From Shewanella sp. ANA-3 (GTDB lineage Bacteria > Pseudomonadota > Gammaproteobacteria > Enterobacterales > Shewanellaceae), in assembly GCF_000203935.1 (NCBI RefSeq), contig NC_008577.1, positions 2,790,001-2,854,000 on the forward strand: 64,000 bases of DNA, written 5' to 3'. Below are positions 8,036-16,887 of the stretch, piece after piece (position 1 is the stretch's first letter; each line of letters opens with the position of its first letter). Below the pieces are notes generated by a model. That model was not told where the DNA came from, made no database searches, and saw nothing but the letters and a program-made list of their open reading frames with translations. The position numbers and the translations under genes are program-made.

Positions 8036-10048
8036 TTATCCCTTCGCCAACGTTTCATCCGAGGTATTGATGTTATCTTGTACGTCAGCTTCAGGTTGTG
8101 ATGGCTCATCAGCCTTAGTTTTCGCTTGCTGCTCAAGTCGTTGGCGCTCAGCTTCAGCTTCCTCCTCGGCCTTGGCTTTCGCTAGAGCCGCTTCTTCCGC
8201 CGCTTTGGCCTGAGCAGCTATCACCTCTTGCTCGGCAATCGCCTGTTGAATTTTCGCTTCTTCAAGCGCCTCAACGGGCAATAGGCTGATTAACTCGATG
8301 CCATTGGGGAATTGGGTGTCATTACCTGACACAATCACGACTTTGCCTTCTTTGGTCAAATACACTAACGGCAATGCCGTTTCGCCATAACGTTTGCGGA
8401 AATGCTCGAAGGTGAAGTTTTCAGTTAAGTTAGTGACTTTAAGCTGTGCCCCTTTCGCCATTTGACTGGCAATTTTGGCGTAGGACACGGCATCACCAAA
8501 CAAACACAATCGCTGTTTGTAAGTCTCTGATAATTGATGGCGCGCGCTGCCCTGCTCGGCATTGTTAAGGCCAAAGACCTTTTTAGAACCTAATACATCT
8601 TGAAAATAAAAGGTCACCAGCGGGTTTAACTGCTTATAAGGCGACATGATCAGCACTCGGCCAATCCCAGTTAAATCCATATAGGTTTCAGCATGTTCAG
8701 AGGCAGGATTACCAAAATAGACCGGAATATTGTCCATCCGCGCGAGGCGAATGTTATCCCAGTTGCTGTCGGCCAGCAGCACTTTGATATCTTTGGCCTT
8801 TAAGATTTTTGCTAGCTCGCGGGAAAATTTGGAGGCGCCAAAGATTAATAATCCTTGCGCCGACCCCGAGGTCACCCCAAGGTATTTCGCCCAGCGGCCC
8901 GCAGTTAAACTTTGGATAACCACAGTGCCGATAATAATTAAAAACACTAAGGGTACAATGGCATCGGCGCCCTGCACATTGGTTGCCTCTAACTTAATGG
9001 CGAATAAGGAAGATACCGCCGCCGCCACAATCCCCCGCGGCGCAATCCAACATAGGAACCACTTATCGGCCTTTGATAGTGACGTCCCAATGCCCGACAC
9101 CCAAATACTGAGCGGCCGCGCAACCAGCATAGTCACGGCGAGTACGCCTACCCCGCCCCAACCTAAATCCATCATGGCATTCGAGTCGAGTCTGGCAGCT
9201 AACAGGATAAATAAGGCCGAGATCAACAGCACTGTCAGTGTCTCTTTAAATTCAAGGATTTCAGCAATATCCACACCGCGCATATTCGCCAGCCAAATCC
9301 CCATCACAGTCACAGTGAGTAACCCCGACTCTTCCTGCAGTAGGTTGGAGCCGACGAAAATCCCCAGCATAAGGGTTAATACTGCGGTATTTCGTAAATA
9401 ATGCGGCAATAAATTACGGCGGATCACTTGGCCAATTAAGTAACCTGACGCCGCACCTAAGCCTAAGCCAAGCGTGAGCATGGAGCCTAGTGCATAGAGC
9501 ACATGGCTAGTGGGATCGCCAGACACCGTAATGTATTCAAAGACTAATACAGCAAGTAGCGCACCAATCGGGTCAATCACAATCCCTTCCCAGCGTAAAA
9601 TACTCGCCAGTTGCGACTTAGGCCGTACGCTGCGCAGCATAGGTACTATCACGGTCGGGCCTGTGACCACCACGAGGGCGCCAAATAACAGTGCGACCTC
9701 CCAGCTAAAATTCAGTAGGTAAAAGGTCGCGACACTGATACAGCCCCAAGTGATCACCATGCCGATGCTCACTAAGTGCGTCACCATGCGACCATGATCT
9801 TTTATCTCTTTAAAATTGAGGGTCAATGCGCCCTCAAACAGGATCACGGCTACACCGAGTGAAATGATAGGAAACAATAAATCCCCAAAGATTTCATCGG
9901 GATTGAGCACCCCAAATGCCGGGCCTAACATCAAACCACAGAGTAATAAGGGTAAAATTGCAGGTAATCTAAGCTTCCAACCAACCCATTGACAAAATAA
10001 CGAAAGCACCCCGATGAGTGCTAACATCCCAGTGATTTTTTCAACCAT
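8036..10048 (-). CDS. Cation/proton antiporter with TrkA-N domain
   Basis: This is an inner-membrane monovalent cation/H+ exchanger of the CPA superfamily. The first 400 residues or so hold about 12 hydrophobic segments typical of the Na+/H+ exchanger domain, starting MVEKITGMLALIGVLSLFCQ, with a conserved GVAVILFEGALTL segment. A TrkA-N nucleotide-binding fold follows (LLIFGASKFSRELAKIL, acidic end of strand 2 in LLADSNWDN). The last 70 or so residues are an Ala/Glu/Lys-rich, probably coiled-coil tail (AAEEAALAKAKAEEEAEAER). The ion (Na+ or K+) cannot be told from sequence. It is the last gene before the genomic island. Confidence 0.85.
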   Translation of the reverse strand: MVEKITGMLALIGVLSLFCQWVGWKLRLPAILPLLLCGLMLGPAFGVLNPDEIFGDLLFPIISLGVAVILFEGALTLNFKEIKDHGRMVTHLVSIGMVITWGCISVATFYLLNFSWEVALLFGALVVVTGPTVIVPMLRSVRPKSQLASILRWEGIVIDPIGALLAVLVFEYITVSGDPTSHVLYALGSMLTLGLGLGAASGYLIGQVIRRNLLPHYLRNTAVLTLMLGIFVGSNLLQEESGLLTVTVMGIWLANMRGVDIAEILEFKETLTVLLISALFILLAARLDSNAMMDLGWGGVGVLAVTMLVARPLSIWVSGIGTSLSKADKWFLCWIAPRGIVAAAVSSLFAIKLEATNVQGADAIVPLVFLIIIGTVVIQSLTAGRWAKYLGVTSGSAQGLLIFGASKFSRELAKILKAKDIKVLLADSNWDNIRLARMDNIPVYFGNPASEHAETYMDLTGIGRVLIMSPYKQLNPLVTFYFQDVLGSKKVFGLNNAEQGSARHQLSETYKQRLCLFGDAVSYAKIASQMAKGAQLKVTNLTENFTFEHFRKRYGETALPLVYLTKEGKVVIVSGNDTQFPNGIELISLLPVEALEEAKIQQAIAEQEVIAAQAKAAEEAALAKAKAEEEAEAERQRLEQQAKTKADEPSQPEADVQDNINTSDETLAKG

Positions 10049-10301
10049 ATAACTTCCTTTAGTTGGTATGGAGTGGTCAGTATTAACTCAACCTAACACG
10101 CTTTTTTCATACAGAAAAATGAACTATTGGTGATAACAATAGCAGCAAAAAAAGCAGTCCTGTAACTCGAATAGGCCGATTGACAGCGAATATTCAGCTT
10201 TCAGTAGAAATAAAGGGATAACAAGAAACAATACCTTAGGCATTAGGCAAGGTATTAAGCAGAAATACAGAGGCAAATACTCTGAAAAGATAGATAGAAA
10301 A

Positions 10302-10325
10302 AAGCCTCATCTTTCGATGAGGCTT
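10302..10325 (-). terminator. Terminator left of the tRNA-Asp fragment
   Basis: A perfect 10-bp stem (AAGCCTCATC / GATGAGGCTT) with a TTTC loop lies 8 bp left of the orphan tRNA-Asp 3' fragment. On the reverse strand it stands where the original tRNA-Asp operon would have ended, so it is probably the pre-integration chromosomal terminator of that tRNA cluster. That interpretation is inference. Confidence 0.7.
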
Positions 10326-10332
10326 ATTCTAT

Positions 10333-10382
10333 TTGGCGGAGCGGACGGGACTCGAACCCGCGACCCCCGGCGTGACAGGCCG
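10333..10382 (-). repeat. Island attachment-site copy: orphan tRNA-Asp 3' fragment
   Basis: These 50 bp are identical to 52092-52141, which is the 3' part of an intact tRNA-Asp including its encoded CCA. After position 10382 the identity stops abruptly in the anticodon region, so no functional tRNA can be made. Copying the 3' end of a tRNA to the far side is what tyrosine-recombinase elements do on integration. I call this the distal att site of a roughly 41.7-kb island that ends at the intact tRNA-Asp. Confidence 0.85.
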
Positions 10383-10500
10383 TGCAGATATGGATTTTAG
10401 TGCGTTACCTATTTTGCCTAAATTGTTGTCAATTGATTTAATTAGCATTATTCGAATGACAATCGGACTAAACATTAACGACTATTAACAACAACTTGGT

Positions 10501-10550
10501 GGTCACGGTCACAAAAATCCGCCTTTTTACTGATCAATATTTGATCAGTT
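10501..10550. repeat. Left-end GGTCAC repeats and GATCA inverted repeat
   Basis: Two abutting GGTCAC copies (10501-10512) are followed by a C/T-rich spacer and the palindrome CTGATCAATATTTGATCAG (10530-10548). The same motif occurs four times at the right island end (51983-52016), and the whole 50-bp block is closely similar to 38916-38965. I read it as integrase arm sites at the island end; binding is not proven. Confidence 0.5.
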
Positions 10551-10586
10551 TTTGGCAACTAAAAATAGTGTTCACTTCATATTTAA

Positions 10587-12307
10587 CCGACTTTCCGCAC
10601 CTGATTTAGGAATAAATTTGCCGATACCGTTCGCCTAACACGTCGAGAATGATCTGCTGGTCCACTGTGAGTCCTGTGACTTGAGGTGGCGCCTCTCCCA
10701 ACTGGTACTCGTGCACCCCGCCAAAGCGTAAAAAAATCCACCGCGCAGTCGGTTTTTGCGTGGGTTTCTTTTTCATGTCCGCCACACTCCGGTTCTGCTC
10801 TACTAAGCCCTGCCGGATCCGGTGCTCCAGCGCCGCATAAATCATCAGGCTACAGGTCATCACCATCAGCAACGCTTCGATACGTTCCGGTTTTTTAAGA
10901 TATAACGAGGAGGTTAAAAATTCGGGACTTTTCAGAAACCTAAAACCACGCTCGACATTCTGCTGGGCTTTATAGGTAGCCAACAGCTCAGCCATGGTGA
11001 GCGTTTCACTGTGATCATTGGTCGCGAGGATGAACACCCCTGTCTGGTTGCGCGCCTCAGCCACCCGCGCCAAGCTACTTGCGGCTAACCCCTTGATGTG
11101 AAATTGGTAGTTCACCGGCATTTCACCCTTTTGGGGCCTTCCGCGCCCTGCATAGATAGGTTCACTCACGACTTCTGCTTCTAGTTGCAGCAGATTTAAG
11201 CTGACAGCAAAACGGGCTAATTCAGCCTGCGCATCGGTCTCGCAGGCAAAACGCTGGGCACATAATTTGTTGAAGGCTTTCAGTTCACGCGTGCTGTCTT
11301 TCAGTAGGTTTTTGGCTAATGTTTGCTGCTCACGGTGGCTGGCCTGTTCGCTGCGCACCAGCAACCAACGCTGCGCGACGTCGGCATAATTGGCGCTTTG
11401 CCAACAGCCATGATAGCCATTGCCCAGCGCAACCAGCGACTGGGTGCCAATGGTTGCCACGGCTCGCTTGGCTTCATTGAGGGTGACAGGCACACGAGTC
11501 ACGAACAACTGTTGCTGTTGTGCCAGTAGTTGCAAGGTGTCGGCGCAATACAGCGCCGCATCGCCGACCAGATAACGACTCTCCTGCGCGGCCTTGAGAC
11601 TGCTCAAGTGGCGCCGTACCGTCTGGGCAAAGGCCTTGGTATCATTAATATTACCACTCAAGGCTTGCATGTAGATGGGCAGGCCGGCCTGATTTTCACA
11701 GATAAGCTCCAGGATAACCTGGTTTAGCTCTGGCCGATGGTCGCGGCTATAGCCCCGTACCAATTGCAACTTACCGAGCTGCTCGCCATCGGCTTGGTCA
11801 TAGGCGCCATCGACGTGGAAGCTGGTGATATCGAGGTGTACTGCAGTACTTTTGAGCCCCAATCGTTCAACGACCTGCTCCGCCATCACCTGATAAAGCG
11901 TGCTGACATCGGCCTCAAAGAGGGCATCAAGGCAGCGGCCGAGCACATCATCATTGAGGTCATCGGCACAGATCCCCGGGCCAATCAGGCGTTCTACAGG
12001 CTTGTTGGCAAAGAATTGCGGGAACATGTGCAAGGTCGAACTATGAAAGCCAAGACCGTTCAGTATCATCGCCACCAACGCTTCACCATGTGAGACTTTG
12101 TAGGGCGGCGTTTTGGGTAGCACCGCATCAATCATGCGAGCAATGCCGAGTTCTTGGCAAAGTGCAGCGACCAAACCAAGGTGGTCGAGGTTACGGATAG
12201 AGATAGCGGGAGCGGCCATGATGAATTACCTGCAAAAGAGAGTAATAGATCAGAATGACCGATCGCCGTCAAGTTTTTTAAATCGAAAATTAGGTGCGGA
12301 ATGACGG
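10587..12307 (-). mobile_element. IS1634-family insertion sequence, complete
   Basis: The element is 1721 bp, with imperfect terminal inverted repeats (CCGACTTTCCGCACCTGATTT on the left; the right end reads inward as CCGTCATTCCGCACCTAATTT) and a single transposase. A 6-bp ATTTAA directly flanks both ends (10581-10586 and 12308-12313), a clear target duplication. That indicates simple, fairly recent transposition into the left end of the island. Confidence 0.85.
10606..12219 (-). CDS. IS1634-family transposase
   Basis: This DDE transposase of 537 aa catalyses movement of the surrounding element. The N-terminal region (ISIRNLDHLGLVAALCQELG) matches the DUF4277-type domain of the family. Catalytic candidates are the Asp in HLDITSFHVDG, the Asp in VGDAALYC, and the Glu in the C-terminal signature YKAQQNVERGFRFLK, which resembles the Y-(2)-R-(3)-E-(6)-K box of IS4-like enzymes. 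The frame is uninterrupted, so it may be active. Its stop codon lies inside the left terminal repeat. Confidence 0.85.
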   Translation of the reverse strand: MAAPAISIRNLDHLGLVAALCQELGIARMIDAVLPKTPPYKVSHGEALVAMILNGLGFHSSTLHMFPQFFANKPVERLIGPGICADDLNDDVLGRCLDALFEADVSTLYQVMAEQVVERLGLKSTAVHLDITSFHVDGAYDQADGEQLGKLQLVRGYSRDHRPELNQVILELICENQAGLPIYMQALSGNINDTKAFAQTVRRHLSSLKAAQESRYLVGDAALYCADTLQLLAQQQQLFVTRVPVTLNEAKRAVATIGTQSLVALGNGYHGCWQSANYADVAQRWLLVRSEQASHREQQTLAKNLLKDSTRELKAFNKLCAQRFACETDAQAELARFAVSLNLLQLEAEVVSEPIYAGRGRPQKGEMPVNYQFHIKGLAASSLARVAEARNQTGVFILATNDHSETLTMAELLATYKAQQNVERGFRFLKSPEFLTSSLYLKKPERIEALLMVMTCSLMIYAALEHRIRQGLVEQNRSVADMKKKPTQKPTARWIFLRFGGVHEYQLGEAPPQVTGLTVDQQIILDVLGERYRQIYS

Positions 12308-12313
12308 ATTTAA

Positions 12314-12926
12314 AGCAAATATGTACTCACTCGAAATTACACTCTGTAGCCAAAATGTTTTAAAGCAGCAAAAAAGGATGAGTTTTCCATATCCTGCTGC
12401 GAGGAGTGTATTCATGACTTTGTCTCTGAAATCGATAGAAACATTGAAATAAAGCTGTAGGAATAGAACACCTCTATATAACCCATCAACCGCACTAACA
12501 CACCGGTGACAAATTGCTCAACCGAAAGAAACAAGCAGTCAACCAAATTTTGATATTTTTAACCCCAAATACTGTTTGTTTAGTGCAAATATTGACTCGT
12601 TTGGGGACAAAACCTTGTTAGATAATTCACTCTTATGAGCCAGATTCGGATTAGCTATTCTATTAGTAATGCTTCGTTTGGCTACAAACTAATCAATGAA
12701 CGATATAACCAGTCGGAATAGGCATAACAGGGGCATGAATCAGTTCTTTGGAGATTTGATTCATCTTAAGGGAAAAAACCGCCCCAGAATAGCCGCAAAC
12801 GGGGCAATAGGGCGGGTTTTAGCGGCTCGCGTGAATCAGTCTGGTGTAGAGTGATTCACTCGCTCACGACTTCGAGTCCCCACTTACCCCTTTATCACTC
12901 ACAACTAATTAATCAAGAAGCTATAC
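12314..12926. other. Non-coding stretch with terminator-like stem and repeat
   Basis: I see no supportable gene in these 613 bp. They contain a terminator-like inverted repeat (AAAACCGCCC at 12775-12784 against GGGCGGGTTTT at 12810-12820) followed on the reverse strand by a run of T's, correctly placed to end the metallo-hydrolase transcript. They also contain the repeat at 12831-12859. Up to about 12720 the sequence is A+T-rich and featureless. Confidence 0.5.
12831..12859. repeat. Copy 1 of a 28-29 bp hairpin repeat
   Basis: The unit begins GTGAATCA and ends TGATTCAC, an 8-bp perfect inverted repeat around GTCTGGTGTAGAG. A related unit stands at 15091-15118 (about 24 of 29 positions shared). 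The two bracket the metallo-hydrolase/AraC gene pair, suggesting an inserted cassette. Confidence 0.45.
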
Positions 12927-13820
12927 TTATAACTTCAACGATTCACCATCTTCAGGAATTAATACTTGTTTTTCTATGCCTTTTTCTTCCACGAACTCCC
13001 TGAGCTCTTTACGGGTCAATGCTGCGTGATTAACCGTATCCATATGCACAGCAATAATGTTCGCTTGAGGAGCATGTTTAATAGCCCTTACCGTATCTTC
13101 TTTCCCCATGATAATTGAGCCTTTAAGATTTTCCATTCGAGCATCACCAGTGTTAAGCACAACGAATTCAGGCTTAAATTTATGTAACGCATCCTCCACT
13201 TCATCGCGCCAAATAGTATCACCGACAAAATAAACAGTGTTGTAGTTGTCAGCCTCTAATATGACACCCATAGCCTCTCCTAGTGCTTTAGCTAACGCTG
13301 GGATTGCATACATTTCATCCGTGCCATGCTGCCCACCTGTTTTGGTTAAACTAATGCCATTGAACTGAGTTTTAATGCCTAACACGCGCACATCTTTAAA
13401 GCCTTGAGCGCGAATAGTATTTGCATCTTCTTCATTTTGAACAAATAAAGGCATCGTTTTAGGAATTACACTTTGTGCTGCATCATCCCAATGATCAAGA
13501 TGTGTGTGAGTGACAATAACGGCGTCTACATTGTCAATTACAGCTTTAGCTGACATGGGTAAATCGATCATTGGTATACGTATTTCACTACGGTAAGTAC
13601 CGGCAAAACCAGGATAGGTATCTTTCTTTGCCAGCATAGGGTCGATTAAGAATGTTGTGTCACCATAAGTGAGTTTAGATGTTGCATTTCGGATATGCTG
13701 AAAGTGAATCTGCTGTGGTTCTGAATGCAGCGTTGGAGCCGATTCAGCTAATGCATTGGTGCTATTTATGATGGTTGCAAGCCCTAAGGTAAGTAGGATG
13801 GTGATAGCTTTGTTTTTCAT
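12927..13820 (-). CDS. Secreted metallo-beta-lactamase-fold hydrolase
   Basis: This is a predicted exported metallohydrolase of about 297 residues. The ATG at 13820 gives a clean signal peptide (MKNKAITILLTLGLAT...ALAES) after an AAGAGA ribosome site; the frame opens 12 codons earlier without benefit. The metal-binding signature HTHLDHWDD is present, along with later candidate ligands in GGQHGTDE, FVGDTIW and AVHMDTVNH. The pattern resembles UlaG-like and related MBL hydrolases; the substrate is unknown. It is divergent from an AraC-family gene, which probably controls it. Base composition is visibly more A+T-rich than the flanking chromosome. Confidence 0.8.
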   Translation of the reverse strand: MKNKAITILLTLGLATIINSTNALAESAPTLHSEPQQIHFQHIRNATSKLTYGDTTFLIDPMLAKKDTYPGFAGTYRSEIRIPMIDLPMSAKAVIDNVDAVIVTHTHLDHWDDAAQSVIPKTMPLFVQNEEDANTIRAQGFKDVRVLGIKTQFNGISLTKTGGQHGTDEMYAIPALAKALGEAMGVILEADNYNTVYFVGDTIWRDEVEDALHKFKPEFVVLNTGDARMENLKGSIIMGKEDTVRAIKHAPQANIIAVHMDTVNHAALTRKELREFVEEKGIEKQVLIPEDGESLKL

Positions 13821-13887
13821 AATGTATCTCTTTGGCAGTTGATAAATATGAGACATTATCCTCAGTATTTACGAGAGGGAATATTGA

Positions 13888-13945
13888 CCCAAGTGACAAA
13901 TATCGAAAAAATTGGGCCAAATAATGATATGACTATTCACTTGGG
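13888..13945. promoter_or_regulatory. Inverted CCCAAGTGA / TCACTTGGG pair in divergent promoter
   Basis: CCCAAGTGA at 13888-13896 and its exact reverse complement TCACTTGGG at 13937-13945 lie in the 137-bp space between the metallo-hydrolase and the AraC-type regulator. They are 40 bp apart, about four helical turns. They are plausible paired half-sites for the adjacent regulator. Confidence 0.45.
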
Positions 13946-13957
13946 AGCGCTTTGCAC

Positions 13958-14908
13958 ATGCAAGTACCAACTGTCGCTTTGATTCTCTACCCTCATTTCA
14001 GCGTGTTTCATGTCGCTGTGCCTCAAGCCGTTTTTTCGATGCAGCCAGATGGCAAATCCATTTTTAACTTAAAGATAGTGTCAATTGATGGTAAGCCACA
14101 ACACACTGACAATCGGATGACAGTTCAGCCTGATGGTGGATTAGAACTCGTTGAGTTGGCAGATATAGTCGTCATTCCAGGGTGGCATGACCTAGACAGT
14201 GCGCCTACTTCTAATATTTCTGAAGCATTGGTTAGAGCTCATGCAAGAGGAGCTATGGTCGTGGGGCTTTGCTATGGTGCTTACGCATTAGCCTACTCAG
14301 GGCTATTAGATGAAAAAGAAGCTGCTACTCATTGGATGGCAGAGGACGATTTTACTGTTCGTTTTCCAAATATAAAGCTAAATACGAACGCACTTTATGT
14401 TGAAAGCGACCGTGTAGTCACGTCTGCAGGTACAGCCGCTGCTTTAGACTGCTGCTTGTATATTGTGAGGTCTTTTTATGGGACAAAAACAGCGAATAAA
14501 GTTGCGCGCATCTTGGTTGTACCACCACACAGAGAAGGCGGTCAGGCACAATTTATTGCACAACCTATCCCAAAATCAACTCAAGATGCAGAGGTCAATA
14601 GGTTACTGGATTATTTACGTGAAAACCTCGACAAACAATATTCCATCGCTGATTTAGCAGATCAATTATTTATGAGTCGTCGTACCTTTACTCGGCATTT
14701 CAACAACGCTACCGGTATGTCATTTGGAAAATGGCTTGTAAGCACTCGTCTGCAACGTAGCCTTGAGCTTCTTGAAAGTACAAGACTTTCTGTAGAACAA
14801 GTGTCTGAAATGGTTGGTTTTCAGACTGCAACGTCATTTAGGAAACATTTTAATCAACGTTTTCACGTTAGCCCAAGTGCTTGGCGTAAAACATTTACGG
14901 GAAACTAA
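13958..14908 (+). CDS. AraC-family regulator with DJ-1/PfpI-like domain
   Basis: This is a transcription regulator of about 316 aa. Residues 1-190 form a DJ-1/PfpI (class I amidotransferase-like) domain with the nucleophile-elbow segment GLCYGAYALAYSG. Residues 215-316 form the AraC DNA-binding domain with two helix-turn-helices (SIADLADQLFMSRRTFTRHF and VEQVSEMVGFQTATSFRKHF). Regulators of this GlxA-like architecture usually control a neighbouring catabolic or stress gene; here that would be the divergent metallo-hydrolase. The start could be the TTG at 13952 or the ATG at 13958; a GGGAG lies upstream at a distance usable for either. Confidence 0.85.
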   Translation: MQVPTVALILYPHFSVFHVAVPQAVFSMQPDGKSIFNLKIVSIDGKPQHTDNRMTVQPDGGLELVELADIVVIPGWHDLDSAPTSNISEALVRAHARGAMVVGLCYGAYALAYSGLLDEKEAATHWMAEDDFTVRFPNIKLNTNALYVESDRVVTSAGTAAALDCCLYIVRSFYGTKTANKVARILVVPPHREGGQAQFIAQPIPKSTQDAEVNRLLDYLRENLDKQYSIADLADQLFMSRRTFTRHFNNATGMSFGKWLVSTRLQRSLELLESTRLSVEQVSEMVGFQTATSFRKHFNQRFHVSPSAWRKTFTGN

Positions 14909-15217
14909 CGATGTTAGAGCGATGTTGGAAGTAACTCTAAAATAAACTATAAACGCCGATTTTACTGAGTGTTCGATTTTTACAAGTACACTGTTTATCG
15001 AAACTAAGTTTTGGGTAGAAAGCGCATAATCCGAAGCTAACACCAAATGGCAGCTTTACGCGCAGAATCAGACTAGATAAGTCTGATTCAGTGAACAATC
15101 TGGGCTAGAGTAATTCACCTAAGTTTTGGATATTACGAGTTAGAACCAAAGTTCCAACTCGTAAAACATCAATAGAAAAAGGGATTTAGAAAATCGAGTA
15201 ACGCTTCACTAAGTACA
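14909..15217. other. Non-coding stretch with stem-loop and repeat
   Basis: There is no supportable gene here. It holds a 9-bp perfect stem-loop at 15066-15088 (AATCAGACT, AGATA loop, AGTCTGATT), followed immediately by the second copy of the hairpin repeat seen at 12831-12859. The stem lacks a T-run, so termination is uncertain. Confidence 0.45.
15091..15118. repeat. Copy 2 of the hairpin repeat
   Basis: GTGAACAATCTGG followed by GCTAGAGTAATTCAC, related to 12831-12859 and in the same orientation. It is degenerate relative to copy 1 (one deletion and four substitutions). Confidence 0.4.
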
Positions 15218-15493
15218 TTAGTTCGCTTTTACCTTAGCTAAATATTCATCTAAGGTTATTTGATCGGCCGCTTTAACCGTCATCCCCTTAGGGCCAGCGC
15301 CGATCACTGTGAATTGCTTTGCTGGCTCACCATGCTTTTTAAACTCAGTTAACTCAGCTGAATTCTCTTTAAACACCCATAAACGACCATCTTCTACTTC
15401 GGTGACAAAACCGGGCAAATCGAACTCGCTAGCGTGAGCAACACAAGCAAATAATCCTAAACCAAGCAGTGACATTAGTGCTGTTTTTTTCAT
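15218..15493 (-). CDS. Small secreted protein of unknown function, 91 aa
   Basis: I do not recognise this family. A clear signal peptide (MKKTALMSLLGLGLFACVAHA) is followed by a mature chain of about 70 residues that is charged and free of cysteine, so it is not an obvious arsenite-binding protein. The sequence EVEDGRLWVFKENS suggests a small beta domain. It lies at the 3' end of the reverse-strand arsenic operon group, but behind its own promoter region (15494-15625), which contains ArsR-box-like sequences. It is therefore likely arsenic-inducible and periplasmic. Confidence 0.65.
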   Translation of the reverse strand: MKKTALMSLLGLGLFACVAHASEFDLPGFVTEVEDGRLWVFKENSAELTEFKKHGEPAKQFTVIGAGPKGMTVKAADQITLDEYLAKVKAN

Positions 15494-15560
15494 ATTTTGA
15501 TATCCTCATTTGGAGACATAGGTGTCATTTAACTGTCTTTATGTAACACCGCTAGAATAC

Positions 15561-15594
15561 ATATGAAATATGACATATATGTTAATTCGCATAT
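15561..15594. promoter_or_regulatory. Degenerate ArsR-type operator upstream of the small secreted gene
   Basis: ATATGAAAT/ATGACATAT (15561-15578, 7 of 9 arm positions symmetric) and the overlapping ATATATGTTAATTCGCATAT (15575-15594, about 15 of 20 positions like the strong box at 20338-20359) lie about 70-100 bp upstream of the start at 15493. They look like decayed or weak versions of the ATATATGAAA/TTTCATATAT box. Confidence 0.4.
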
Positions 15595-15625
15595 TGTTTG
15601 TGACATTTTTTCGCGTTTAATGTCT

Positions 15626-16864
15626 TTATATCGCTCTATGTCTTGGAAGCTTAATTGAGATAAGGGCCGCTAACGCAATAAATGCCGCCGATATCCACAG
15701 ACAAGCCGCCATGCCATACACTTGATACACCCAGCCAGACAACACAGTCCCGATCAAGCGTCCCATAGCATTCGCCATGTAGTAAAAACCCACATCTAAC
15801 GATACGCCATCTTCATCCGCATAACTGACGATAAGATAGCTGTGTAATGAAGAGTTGATCGCGAATAAGGCGCCAAACAGCATCAATCCCCAAATCAGTA
15901 TATTTGCGGCATGGAAGTCATAACTTATCGCCAGCGCAATGCCTGCCGGCACTATGCTCAATATCGCCGCCCAACCTAAGGCGCTACGCCCATCGGGAAC
16001 CTTGTTTTGGCTCGCCGACTTTGTCCCCGTCAAGCGAGGTGCGAAGCCTTGCACTATGCCATAACCTATTACCCAGAGTGCGAGAAAACCGCCGACATAC
16101 CAATGATCCCAACCAAAGGCTGAGGCCAAATAAACGGGTAAAGCAACCACAAACCACACATCCCGCGCACCAAACAAAAACATGCGCGCGGCTGAAAGCG
16201 TGTTTACCGCCGAACTCTTAGAGAAAATTTCCGTGAACTTAGGTTTGTTTTTGGCTTTACCTAAATCGCGCTGCAAACTTAACAGACTAAAAATCCACAC
16301 CAGCAATAGGCCAATCGCCATACCTAACACGGCCTGCTGGAATCCAAACAGGGTCAGTAAGGCACCGCCCAAGAAGAACCCCGCGCCCTTTAGCGCATTT
16401 TTGGAGCCAGTAAGCATGGCAACCCACTTATACAGCTCACCCTGAGCATCATTGGGCACCAACAACTTGATACTGCTTTTAGCGCTCATCTTATTGAGAT
16501 CTTTAGCGATACCCGACAAGGCCTGCGCCGCCATCACCCAAGCAACCGTGAGCATACCGCTAGGCACAAGCAGCATGCTAAGGGCGACAATCTGCATAAA
16601 TAGGCCTACATTCATGGTCTTATTTAAGCCTAAACGCGCTCCGAGCCAGCCGCCGACTAAGTTCGTTACCACCCCAAAGATTTCATAGAAGAGGAATAGC
16701 ATGGCAATTTGCAGCGGGCTATAACCTAAGCCATGAAAATGGAGCACCACTAACATACGTAATGCGCCATCGGTAAGCGTGAATGCCCAATAGTTGCCAG
16801 TGATCATTAAATACTGGCGAATGTCGGGTGATAAGTTGGACAATAACCCTGTCAGCTTAGCCAT
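15626..16864 (-). CDS. arsJ: ArsJ, 1-arseno-3-phosphoglycerate exporter
   Basis: This is an MFS-fold inner-membrane permease of 412 aa with about 11-12 hydrophobic segments. ArsJ exports 1-arseno-3-phosphoglycerate, which then falls apart outside to arsenate and 3-phosphoglycerate. The identification rests on MFS membrane topology, family-like segments (ITGNYWAFTLTDGALRMLVV at the N terminus, LNKMSAKSSIKLLV after helix 4) and, decisively, the adjacent upstream GAPDH gene (24-bp gap), the partner known from ars operons. Together the two give an arsenate-specific efflux route that needs no reduction. It is the last gene of the block transcribed from about 20.3 kb. Confidence 0.88.
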   Translation of the reverse strand: MAKLTGLLSNLSPDIRQYLMITGNYWAFTLTDGALRMLVVLHFHGLGYSPLQIAMLFLFYEIFGVVTNLVGGWLGARLGLNKTMNVGLFMQIVALSMLLVPSGMLTVAWVMAAQALSGIAKDLNKMSAKSSIKLLVPNDAQGELYKWVAMLTGSKNALKGAGFFLGGALLTLFGFQQAVLGMAIGLLLVWIFSLLSLQRDLGKAKNKPKFTEIFSKSSAVNTLSAARMFLFGARDVWFVVALPVYLASAFGWDHWYVGGFLALWVIGYGIVQGFAPRLTGTKSASQNKVPDGRSALGWAAILSIVPAGIALAISYDFHAANILIWGLMLFGALFAINSSLHSYLIVSYADEDGVSLDVGFYYMANAMGRLIGTVLSGWVYQVYGMAACLWISAAFIALAALISIKLPRHRAI

Positions 16865-16887
16865 AGTATCCCTTTAAATATAATAAC

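Noticed and set aside
10333..10382. A functional tRNA gene
   Set aside because: Only the 3' 49 bases are present; the 5' half, including the D-arm and acceptor strand, is missing.
12414..12452. Twelve-codon open frame MTLSLKSIETLK after a GAGGAG-like site
   Set aside because: Too short and isolated to support; no context for a leader peptide.
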